7,202 bases of DNA. Source: an uncultured Pseudorhodoferax sp. GTDB lineage: Bacteria; Pseudomonadota; Gammaproteobacteria; Burkholderiales; Burkholderiaceae. Positions 1 through 7,023 of this stretch are shown here, one piece after another. Below the pieces are notes generated by a model. That model made no database searches. It was not told the DNA's origin and saw only the letters and a program-made list of their open reading frames with translations. The stretch spans positions 1 to 7,202 of the forward strand of contig CAJYRH010000491.1 of NCBI GenBank assembly GCA_913776795.1. Reading direction: 5' to 3'. The position numbers and the translations under genes are program-made. Numbering within the stretch: position 1 is the first letter of the stretch; the number at the start of each line of letters is the position of its first letter.

Positions 1-16
1 CGACCGAACGCCGCCG

Positions 17-2908
<2,892 letters not shown>

Positions 2909-2957
2909 GACTGCCGCCGCAGCATGCGGCGCCTTGAAGCGCGCTGCGATCTGCAAG

Positions 2958-2992
2958 ACAAAGGCCTGGGTGACCAGGCCTTTGTGCTTTTT
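2958..2992 (+). terminator. Rho-independent terminator after gcvP
   Basis: A perfect 12-bp stem (2958-2969 acaaaggcctgg pairing with 2974-2985 ccaggcctttgt) closes a GTGA tetraloop and is followed by a T run at 2988-2992. It lies 49 bases after the gcvP stop and should end the gcv transcript, so gcvP read-through is unlikely to be the main source of transcription for the cassettes. The stem is symmetric, but the opposite strand has only a few T residues after it. Confidence 0.88.
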
Positions 2993-3130
2993 GGGGCGAG
3001 ATACCGATGTATGTGAGGCTTTGAGGGTAAAGCGTGCTTTGATTCCCGGTATGAGTAGTGGAAGCAGGCATCCATCCGCGATACATTTCGGGTGCAATGC
3101 CCCCTGAGGCTGCTTCGCCATCCGGAAATT

Positions 3131-3146
3131 TTTAGGTTTGCCTAAA
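3131..3146. promoter_or_regulatory. Palindrome resembling a DtxR/MntR-type metalloregulator operator
   Basis: TTTAGG-TTTG-CCTAAA is a perfect 6-bp inverted repeat with a 4-base centre. The TTAGG..CCTAA pattern is the form recognised by iron/manganese regulators of the DtxR/MntR family. No metal-transport gene is next to it. It lies 16 bases upstream of a TTGACG hexamer that could be the -35 box of an array promoter, so it may be an operator for that promoter, or a leftover of a gene displaced at this junction. It has no T run and is not a convincing terminator. The regulator assignment is inferred from motif shape only. Confidence 0.3.
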
Positions 3147-3162
3147 CGGGGAATCCCGCTGC

Positions 3163-3190
3163 TTGACGTCTAGTGCAGCGAAAAAATCTT
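3163..3190 (+). promoter_or_regulatory. Candidate promoter reading into the cassette array (Pc-like)
   Basis: TTGACG at 3163-3168 matches five of six positions of a sigma-70 -35 box. With a 16-base spacer the -10 candidate is AATCTT at 3185-3190, which is poor (three of six). It is placed where an integron cassette promoter is expected, just upstream of the attI-like segment and facing the cassettes. Cassettes generally lack their own promoters, so some promoter is expected here or upstream, but the -10 box is weak. Confidence 0.28.
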
Positions 3191-3242
3191 TGTTTAGCAG
3201 ACTGCAGACGGCACAATGACTGTCGTCTAAATCTAGTTGGGC
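3191..3242 (+). other. attI-like site: junction with the first cassette
   Basis: The first cassette begins at the core site GTTGGGC (3236-3242, consensus GTTRRRY), with strand exchange expected between G3236 and T3237. The sequence to its left does not fold as an attC, since it has no R'' box or long hairpin, so it is more like an attI. GTCGTCTAAA just before the core resembles, from memory, the GTCGCCCTAAAA segment of class 1 attI. An imperfect inverted repeat AGACGGCA (3206-3213) and TGTCGTCT (3221-3228) lies within it. A secondary non-attI insertion site is the alternative. The core junction is well supported; the attI identity is inferred. Confidence 0.5.
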
Positions 3243-3268
3243 ATCTCGCAAAAAAGGAAACGCCGCTG

Positions 3269-3499
3269 ATGACTGCTGAGTCTGTTGAATTCGCGGAGGC
3301 AAAGGCTGGCGCGTGCTATTACGTACTGCTAATGCTATTGCAGCGTTTGGCCCCAGAGCAGCCGGAGCTCATCAGCAGCATGTTGCAAGGTCTTCGCGCC
3401 GATCTGGCCGCCATCGAATCAAGCGGCAAATCGTCGCCGCCTTTGCGAGCGGTATTCCGGGAAGCCGAGCAGCTGCTTCAACAAGCAGGGCAAAGCTAA
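3269..3499 (+). CDS. Hypothetical cassette protein (76 aa), cassette 1
   Basis: I do not recognise this protein. It is 76 residues, without obvious membrane spans or metal-binding motifs. Residues 10-45 look helical (AGACYYVLLMLLQRL then ISSMLQGLRADLAAIE), and the C-terminal AVFREAEQLLQQ also reads as an amphipathic helix, so a small all-helical fold is likely. An upstream GTG at 3173 is in frame, but that start lies left of the cassette boundary. The ATG at 3269 is preferred because AAGGA (3254-3258) lies ten bases ahead and the 5' leader then falls inside the cassette. As the first cassette it should be the best expressed if an array promoter exists. The stop is 115 bases before attC1, an unusually long tail for this array. 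Confidence 0.75.
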   Translation: MTAESVEFAEAKAGACYYVLLMLLQRLAPEQPELISSMLQGLRADLAAIESSGKSSPPLRAVFREAEQLLQQAGQS

Positions 3500-3525
3500 G
3501 CACCAAATTCCGTAGGAGGTGGGGT

Positions 3526-3657
3526 ATGAACCGAGTGATGCAAGTGCTGCCCGCAAGTAGCCTAAGTTCTGAGTTGTTTGCCATGCGCAGATCTGGATGT
3601 TCTTGCCATCAGATGCCCAACCCATCATTCCACCGGACCGCCTCCGGCGGCCGGTGA
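3526..3657 (+). CDS. Possible small ORF (43 aa) in the tail of cassette 1
   Basis: ATG at 3526 follows an AGGAGG (3514-3519) by six bases, the best Shine-Dalgarno match in the window, and starts 26 bases after the first cassette gene stops. The reading frame runs through 3615-3657, so its last 14 or so residues (ending HRTASGGR) are encoded by attC1 itself. The upstream part contains CSC and no recognisable domain. It could be a second, translationally coupled cassette gene, or the remnant of a longer gene truncated by attC. Only the ribosome-binding site argues for translation. Confidence 0.3.
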   Translation: MNRVMQVLPASSLSSELFAMRRSGCSCHQMPNPSFHRTASGGR

Positions 3658-3672
3658 ATTCAAACGTTAGGC
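3615..3672 (+). repeat. attC1 (58 bp)
   Basis: R'' GCCCAAC (3615-3621) and R' GTTAGGC (3666-3672) flank a near-perfect hairpin. ATT-c-CACCGG-a-CCGCC on the left pairs as 14 bp with GGCGGCCGGTGAAT on the right across a TCC loop, leaving c and a unpaired. These extrahelical bases are the feature integrases use to orient a folded attC. It is almost identical to attC3 (4612-4669): one substitution at position 14 of the site, plus the last base, which belongs to the next cassette. Confidence 0.95.
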
Positions 3673-3691
3673 ATCTACAGCGTCACCCACC

Positions 3692-4153
3692 ATGCACGCC
3701 AACAATGAGCTTCTACTCAAATGCAGCTGCGGCGCTGTCGAATTGAAAGTCCTAGGAATTCCAGCCGCATGCGGTTACTGCCACTGCGGCACCTGCCGTG
3801 ACTTCTACGGATTGCCGGTGTTCTCCGCGACAGCCTGGAATCGAGAATCCGTCGAGGTTGCAGGCGGCAAAGACTGCACAGGGGAGTTCGTTCACCCAAC
3901 AAAGCAGGTACGGCGGTACTTCTGCGTTGCCTGTGGTGAGACACTTTTCGGAACAAACAGACTTGGAATGGCAGTCATCGGAACGCCACTCATTTCAAAG
4001 GCGTTTGGCTATGCGCTTCCAGCTGAATTCCAGCCCAACTTTCACTTGTTCTATACGTATCGCGTGCTGGAAGTTGAAGACAATCTGCCAAAGTTTCTTG
4101 AAGGCAGAAATGGTCCCATATTCCAAAGACTCGCTGATGCGCCAGATACCTAA
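3692..4153 (+). CDS. GFA/CENP-V family zinc-binding protein (153 aa), cassette 2
   Basis: All seven cysteines of the glutathione-dependent formaldehyde-activating (GFA, Mss4-like fold) family are seen in order: C11-S-C13, C30-H-C32-G-T-C35 and C78-V-A-C81. In the family the CxC and CxxC pairs hold a structural zinc, and the CxCxxC group binds a second zinc. Length is within the usual 120-190 aa. The best-known member, Gfa of Paracoccus, was named for promoting the formaldehyde-glutathione reaction, but most members have unknown substrates, so a specific reaction is not assigned. The ATG at 3692 lies 19 bases after the R' box, with no clear Shine-Dalgarno. The stop TAA lies inside the R'' box of attC2, the compact arrangement common in cassettes. 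Base composition is lower in GC than gcvP. Confidence 0.88.
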   Translation: MHANNELLLKCSCGAVELKVLGIPAACGYCHCGTCRDFYGLPVFSATAWNRESVEVAGGKDCTGEFVHPTKQVRRYFCVACGETLFGTNRLGMAVIGTPLISKAFGYALPAEFQPNFHLFYTYRVLEVEDNLPKFLEGRNGPIFQRLADAPDT

Positions 4154-4258
4154 CCCTTCGCTCAACCGGACCCGCAACGGCATGCCCCGGCTGGCCGGCA
4201 TTACATTCTCGGCGAGCCGCGTCACGCCGCTGCGGGCCGGTTAGCTTCAACGTTGGAC
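4148..4258 (+). repeat. attC2 (111 bp, the longest here)
   Basis: R'' ACCTAAC (4148-4154) carries the stop codon of the GFA gene, and R' is GTTGGAC (4252-4258). The basal stem GCT-c-AACCGG-a-CCCGCA pairs as 15 bp with TGCGGGCCGGTTAGC, with two unpaired left-arm bases. The extra length lies in the variable terminal structure (about 4177-4229), which contains further short GC-rich inverted repeats. Confidence 0.93.
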
Positions 4259-4268
4259 GTCATAAATA

Positions 4269-4610
4269 ATGGATTCTCCGACCCTCAATGAAGCTGAAGC
4301 CCATGCGAGGGAGCGCCTTGTTTCGCTCTGCCGCCAAATGCTTTCGGGAGAACTTTCTTACTTCGAAGGAGCAATCGAGGTCTGCTCACTACGGTTCAAG
4401 GTTGGTGCCCGAGACACAGACGTCGACCTCATGGCCTTCGTACTCATTCAATCCGAAACAGATCACCTTCCTACTAGTCGGGTTCAAGCGTTCTGTTCAG
4501 CTTTAAAAATTCAGCAATTGCAGCCAGAATTCGAAAAGACAGAGGCATGGGCAAAAGGGTTTGCACCGCAGGCCTGCAAAAATCTCATAGCGAGGTTCGC
4601 ATTCCAATGA
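4269..4610 (+). CDS. Hypothetical cassette protein (113 aa), cassette 3
   Basis: Soluble, mainly helical 113-residue protein; I cannot name its family. Its features are an N-terminal helix (AEAHARERLVSLCRQMLSGE), an ELSYFEGA turn, an acidic DTDVDLMAF segment, then QSETDHLP near the middle and a C-terminal EKTEAWAKGFAPQAC helix. Small proteins with the same order (short helix, GELS.xEG, DxDxxxFVxIxSETDxLP) are, from memory, common uncharacterised bacterial proteins, so it is likely real and intact. The ATG at 4269 comes 10 bases after the R' box. The stop TGA falls one base before the R'' of attC3. No catalytic motif is evident. Confidence 0.82.
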   Translation: MDSPTLNEAEAHARERLVSLCRQMLSGELSYFEGAIEVCSLRFKVGARDTDVDLMAFVLIQSETDHLPTSRVQAFCSALKIQQLQPEFEKTEAWAKGFAPQACKNLIARFAFQ

Positions 4611-4611
4611 C

Positions 4612-4669
4612 GCCCAACCCATCACTCCACCGGACCGCCTCCGGCGGCCGGTGAATTCAAACGTTAGGT
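4612..4669 (+). repeat. attC3 (58 bp, near copy of attC1)
   Basis: R'' GCCCAAC (4612-4618), R' GTTAGGT (4663-4669). It differs from attC1 only at site position 14 (C for T) and at the final base. It folds the same way, with unpaired c and a on the left arm and a TCC loop. The preceding cassette genes are unrelated, so the likeness is confined to the recombination site. Confidence 0.95.
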
Positions 4670-4672
4670 GCC

Positions 4673-4993
4673 ATGAGCAACGCAGATCTTCAACTCCGTG
4701 CTGTTGCGCAAGTCGCGCTTACAACTCACATCACGCCGAAGGTTCGGAGTATCTCTTTAGACATTGACACGTTAAATCAGAAAATCACGTTTCGCGTTTA
4801 TACCGACGGGGCTATTTCTGAGTCAGCGCAGGAAGCGCTGTATTGCGCGGCAACAGAAATTCAAGCCGCCTATCCGGTTGGGTGGGAAATCAAGGAGGAG
4901 TACATTGCCGAACCAGAGCCATCCCCTATGCAGCATTTGCGGCTGGTTGCTTATGCACGCTGTGAAGACAGTTGGGTGGGTCGCGGCACCTAA
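4673..4993 (+). CDS. Hypothetical cassette protein (106 aa), cassette 4
   Basis: 106 residues, small alpha/beta layout: an N-terminal helix (LRAVAQVAL), two strands (VRSISLDIDTLNQ and KITFRVYTDGAIS), a helix (SAQEALYCAATEIQAAYP), then a charged strand (WEIKEEYIAEPEP) and a basic tail. This order recalls uncharacterised proteins with a xxxVTPxLRAVxxD...FxYDGE motif; I recognise the type but give it no function. The ATG lies only three bases after the R' box, so there is no room for a normal Shine-Dalgarno except the AGGTG of the R' box itself, two bases from the ATG. Translation may be inefficient or use that element. The stop TAA lies inside the R'' of attC4. Confidence 0.8.
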   Translation: MSNADLQLRAVAQVALTTHITPKVRSISLDIDTLNQKITFRVYTDGAISESAQEALYCAATEIQAAYPVGWEIKEEYIAEPEPSPMQHLRLVAYARCEDSWVGRGT

Positions 4994-5059
4994 CCCTTCT
5001 GTCAAGAGGGGCGTTCCGCCGGCAGGCCGGCTCCGCGCCCCTTACCTCAAACGTTAGGT
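4988..5059 (+). repeat. attC4 (72 bp)
   Basis: R'' ACCTAAC (4988-4994) overlaps the stop codon of the preceding gene; R' GTTAGGT is at 5053-5059. The left arm around gtcaagaggggcg pairs with cgccccttac on the right, about ten base pairs with unpaired left-arm bases. The centre carries a second GC-rich repeat (GCCGGCAGGCCGGC). Confidence 0.9.
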
Positions 5060-5065
5060 GCTCGC

Positions 5066-5317
5066 ATGGGATCCTGGGTTCGGTGCAAGTGCGATCACCT
5101 CGTTCACAGGAATCTCTTCTGTGGAACCGGAATTTCGTTGCTTGCCACCGAAGAGTTTCTCGACGAGGAGCGGCCACCCGCTACTGCTGACGACCTGATC
5201 ACGGAGCTTGTCTTGAGTGCCGAGATGCTCCTTACGTGTCGGAACTGTGGTCGCATTCTGCTGCTCAAGGAGAGCAAGGACATCTATGAACTGCGATTCT
5301 TCAAACCAGACGAATAG
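5066..5317 (+). CDS. Small paired-cysteine (zinc-ribbon-like) protein (83 aa), cassette 5
   Basis: 83 residues. A CxC pair (C7, C9) near the N-terminus and a CxxC pair (C58, C61, in LLTCRNCGRILLL) fit a single structural zinc site of the zinc-ribbon kind; H11, H14 and C19 are possible extra ligands. The segment between them (ISLLATEEFLDEE, then ADDLITELVLSAEML) is acidic and helical. The C-terminus is a strand pair ending at YELRFFKPDE. I recognise the layout as a widespread uncharacterised type but not a function. ATG 5066 is served by AGGTG at 5056-5060, five bases upstream and partly in the R' box, so attC4 recombination supplies part of the ribosome-binding site. The stop TAG is followed by 69 non-coding bases before attC5. 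Confidence 0.82.
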   Translation: MGSWVRCKCDHLVHRNLFCGTGISLLATEEFLDEERPPATADDLITELVLSAEMLLTCRNCGRILLLKESKDIYELRFFKPDE

Positions 5318-5386
5318 TGCCAGTCGTGCGCGCTACGAATTCCCCGAGCCGTGGCACATTCTCAACCATCCACACCTCCAGGCCGC

Positions 5387-5464
5387 ACCTAACCCTTCCA
5401 TCGAGCGGACGTCCTCCGGCAGGCTTCGCCCGCCTCCAGCCGCCGCTCATGTCAAACGTTGGGC
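5387..5464 (+). repeat. attC5 (78 bp)
   Basis: R'' ACCTAAC (5387-5393), R' GTTGGGC (5458-5464). The basal stem CAT-c-GAGCGG-a-CG pairs with CGCCGCTCATG, eleven base pairs with two unpaired left-arm bases in the same places as attC1 and attC2. The loop region is GC-rich. Confidence 0.93.
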
Positions 5465-5479
5465 GTCAAAGGAACCGTC

Positions 5480-5794
5480 ATGGAATGGCTAGAACCTTGG
5501 TGCTCCGCCGCGCAAATGGGGGAGCAGGTTGCGCAGGGTTGGCAACGACAATTGCAAATTGAGGTACCACCCGGTCACGTCCTATATGGCGTGCCCGTAA
5601 AGCTCTTGGCTCGCGGCAATGGAGACGATGCGCTCTTTGAACTCATGGACGGAAGCGGCCGCGTTGCCAATGTTCATCTCACTTGGTCCAAGAGCCAGGA
5701 ACGTTTACCGTGGCCGGGGACCGACATCCATAGCAGCCTGCAAGATTGGGTTGAAAAGGTAATGATCCCGGAGCATCAGGAGTGGTTGAGTTGA
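5480..5794 (+). CDS. Hypothetical cassette protein (104 aa), first gene of the fused cassette
   Basis: 104 residues, soluble. A tryptophan-containing N-terminal helix (MEWLEPWCS) is followed by a beta-rich core: PGHVLYGVPVKLLARGNGDD, ALFELMDGSGRVANVHLTW, then RLPWPGTDIHSSLQDWVEK and a C-terminal PEHQEWLS. The RGNGDDALFEL...VHLTW...PWPGT pattern is a familiar uncharacterised bacterial protein of about this size; no activity is known to me. The ATG at 5480 has AAAGGA (5468-5473) six bases ahead and is preferred over an in-frame TTG at 5459 that lies in the R' box. A degenerate attC follows 15 bases after the stop, so the gene shares one mobile unit with the next ORF. Confidence 0.85.
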   Translation: MEWLEPWCSAAQMGEQVAQGWQRQLQIEVPPGHVLYGVPVKLLARGNGDDALFELMDGSGRVANVHLTWSKSQERLPWPGTDIHSSLQDWVEKVMIPEHQEWLS

Positions 5795-5809
5795 AATCAC
5801 CCGTTTGCC

Positions 5810-5829
5810 GCCCAACCCATCATTCCACC
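5810..5829 (+). repeat. Truncated attC (attC6 remnant)
   Basis: The 20 bases gcccaacccatcattccacc are identical to the first 20 of attC1 (R'' box plus the beginning of the left arm). The similarity stops there: the rest of the arm, the loop, the right arm and any R' GTTRRRY box are missing before the next ORF. A deletion has removed the 3' part of the site and probably the 5' edge of the next cassette. The site cannot fold into an attC hairpin, so the two flanking genes should now move together. Confidence 0.85.
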
Positions 5830-5862
5830 ATTCCGGCTCGCGACTTCTGCCTTGCAGTCTCA

Positions 5863-6306
5863 ATGATCGACTTTGTTACGTGGTTCGGTGACGGAGACGA
5901 TGATTTCTCCGAAAACGCAGTACTTAAGACTGCGCTGAGCGCATTGGGCGTCACGGTAGATTTACGTGCGTTATATGTTTCCTATTTCGAACGCACTTCC
6001 GTCGGAACTGGCGATGTCTATGCGTATCAGCCGACAGAGAAAAGCAAGAGCATTTTCGCGGTAGACCTATATCGAGGTCTGACTGACCAAATGGACATCG
6101 TTTCATTTGCTGTTGGCTGTGATGAACATTGCCTTCCCGTCGTCAGAGACAAGCTGCGATCCTTCTTCGATGGCGCCTCCTGCCAGGTGCATTACGAAGA
6201 AGCAAACTACTTGCCTCGCTTTCGCCGCATGATTGATGCGAAGACGTATCCTCTCATCATCGAAGAATCAGGCTATAAACAGCAGTTGCATCGCGCCTAT
6301 GGCTAA
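5863..6306 (+). CDS. Hypothetical cassette protein (147 aa), second gene of the fused cassette
   Basis: No family recognised. The 147 residues are soluble, beginning MIDFVTWFGDGDDDF, then a helix (AVLKTALSALG), strands (TVDLRALYVSYF and SIFAVDLYRG), a cysteine-containing middle (FAVGCDEHCLPVVRDKL) and a C-terminal part rich in aromatics and charges. The frame is open further left to a GTG at 5782, overlapping the previous gene. ATG 5863 is chosen because the extension would be translated from the broken attC. No good Shine-Dalgarno precedes it, and since the cassette's original 5' edge is lost, the native start may also be damaged. The stop TAA lies inside R'' of attC7. Expression could depend on read-through from the 104-aa gene 68 bases upstream. 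Confidence 0.72.
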   Translation: MIDFVTWFGDGDDDFSENAVLKTALSALGVTVDLRALYVSYFERTSVGTGDVYAYQPTEKSKSIFAVDLYRGLTDQMDIVSFAVGCDEHCLPVVRDKLRSFFDGASCQVHYEEANYLPRFRRMIDAKTYPLIIEESGYKQQLHRAYG

Positions 6307-6393
6307 CAAGTCAGTCAACCGGACACCCAAACTGCTGCGCAGTTTGGTTTCCCTTCGCTGGCGCTCCGGTACCGGTTACTTTCAACGTTAGGT
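6301..6393 (+). repeat. attC7 (93 bp) with a perfect inner hairpin
   Basis: R'' GGCTAAC (6301-6307), which has G where the RYYYAAC consensus expects a pyrimidine, and R' GTTAGGT (6387-6393). The basal stem AGT-c-AACCGG pairs with CCGGTTACT, nine base pairs with one unpaired base. Inside is a separate perfect 9-bp hairpin, CCAAACTGC (6327-6335), TGC loop, GCAGTTTGG (6339-6347), followed by TTTCCCTT. The stop codon of the preceding gene lies in R''. Confidence 0.88.
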
Positions 6394-6401
6394 ATCAAAA
6401 G

Positions 6402-6680
6402 ATGCAGTTCACCGAAGATGAGAAAAAGATGATTGCTTGGCTCCGTCAGCAACATGAAGGCTGGCGCTCCGTCCGAGTAATCATGCTGATCGCATCCATG
6501 ATGTGCGCTTTGTTTGCCGCTTGGGATATCTTCAAAACGGGTTTCGGCGCACACCCGCTTGTCCTGGTAGTCATTGCCGCCTGTGGAGCAAGCTACACAC
6601 TTGGGAGCTGGGCAGGTCGACCAGAAGTCTCGCTTCTGCTCAAGATAGTCGAAGCACACGAGCCGCGGCATGATGCCTAA
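6402..6680 (+). CDS. Small membrane protein with two predicted helices (92 aa), cassette 8
   Basis: 92 residues with a charged N-terminal helix (TEDEKKMIAWLRQQHEGW), then two hydrophobic segments at about residues 24-44 (VRVIMLIASMMCALFAAWDIF) and 51-71 (starting HPLVLVVIAACGASYTLG). A 6-residue turn containing KTGFGA lies between them, so an inner-membrane hairpin with both ends on the same side is likely, and the positive charges (R22, R25) just before the first helix favour the cytoplasm. The C-terminus (LLLKIVEAHEPRHDA) is a short soluble helix. No catalytic or transporter motif is seen. The ATG at 6402 follows an AAAAG stretch, a weak ribosome-binding site. The stop TAA overlaps R'' of attC8. 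Confidence 0.8.
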   Translation: MQFTEDEKKMIAWLRQQHEGWRSVRVIMLIASMMCALFAAWDIFKTGFGAHPLVLVVIAACGASYTLGSWAGRPEVSLLLKIVEAHEPRHDA

Positions 6681-6734
6681 CCCGGCAGTCAAGCGGACTG
6701 GCTTTCAGCCAGCCGCTTACCTTGGCCGTTAGCC
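6675..6734 (+). repeat. attC8 (60 bp)
   Basis: R'' GCCTAAC (6675-6681), R' GTTAGCC (6728-6734), the latter off the GTTRRRY consensus at its sixth base. GT-c-AAGCGG-a-CTGGCT pairs with AGCCAGCCGCTTAC as 14 bp with two unpaired left-arm bases and a TTC loop, among the cleanest attC folds in the window. Confidence 0.92.
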
Positions 6735-6739
6735 AGCAC

Positions 6740-6940
6740 ATGAACTGCCGCATTTTCAATCGCGAGCTTGAATTGAGCAGTGATCCGTTGTCTCTCGACG
6801 GTGGAGGCGATTGCTGGGGTTGCGTCGGGGAGACCGAGGCGCAAATGGGATACGCCCCGTCTCTGGTAAAGGTACGTCAGGAGGCAGCGCAGGGGCTGCG
6901 GCCAACTTGGGTTGACCCAGAGACGCGCCGCGCGGAGTAA
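6740..6940 (+). CDS. Hypothetical cassette protein (66 aa), cassette 9
   Basis: 66 residues beginning [19 protein letters not shown], then [18 protein letters not shown] with a CWGC cysteine pair, and a C-terminal [14 protein letters not shown] recognise the [12 protein letters not shown] motif as common in small uncharacterised proteins of Gram-negative bacteria but know no function; the CxxC could hold a metal or a disulfide. An in-frame TTG at 6722 lies inside attC8 and is rejected in favour of ATG 6740, five bases after the R' box. No clear Shine-Dalgarno is present. The cassette (281 bp) is the smallest here and is almost entirely gene plus attC. Confidence 0.78.
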   Translation: MNCRIFNRELELSSDPLSLDGGGDCWGCVGETEAQMGYAPSLVKVRQEAAQGLRPTWVDPETRRAE

Positions 6941-6946
6941 TGTTCT

Positions 6947-7015
6947 GGCCAACCTCGCATTGCAGCCGACCTGCGCCAGCTCCGCTGGCTGGTCGGCTTA
7001 ATTCAGACGTTAGGC
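6947..7015 (+). repeat. attC9 (69 bp)
   Basis: R'' GGCCAAC (6947-6953, again G at the second position), R' GTTAGGC (7009-7015). AGCCGACC pairs with GGTCGGCT (8 bp), and an inner CCAGC/GCTGG hairpin closes a TCC loop. The unpaired left-arm bases are less clear than in attC1, 2, 5 or 8, so its activity is less certain, but its position between two ORFs fits the array. Confidence 0.85.
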
Positions 7016-7023
7016 GGCCACAC

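Larger units (their letters stand above)
2993..3236. other. Non-coding junction between gcvP and the cassette array
   Basis: No credible gene is seen between the gcvP stop at 2908 and the first cassette ATG at 3269. In an intact integron the integrase gene normally sits beside attI, transcribed away from the cassettes; here that space holds about 240 bases and then gcvP. Reading the reverse strand by eye I find none of the conserved IntI blocks (the C-terminal HxLRHSFATHLL-like box or the LLGH box). The stretch does contain a TTTAGG/CCTAAA palindrome, a TTGACG hexamer and the attI-like segment, listed separately. GC content falls from the gcvP level here. Confidence 0.6.

Noticed and set aside
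3798..4250. Frames of 148, 86 and 76 codons overlapping the GFA gene and attC2
   Set aside because: They run through the attC hairpin and the well-supported GFA gene; no motif or start signal supports them.
6315..6692. Minus-strand 125-codon frame opposite the membrane-protein cassette
   Set aside because: It covers attC7 and attC8 and runs against the array direction; the plus-strand ORF fits the cassette boundaries exactly.
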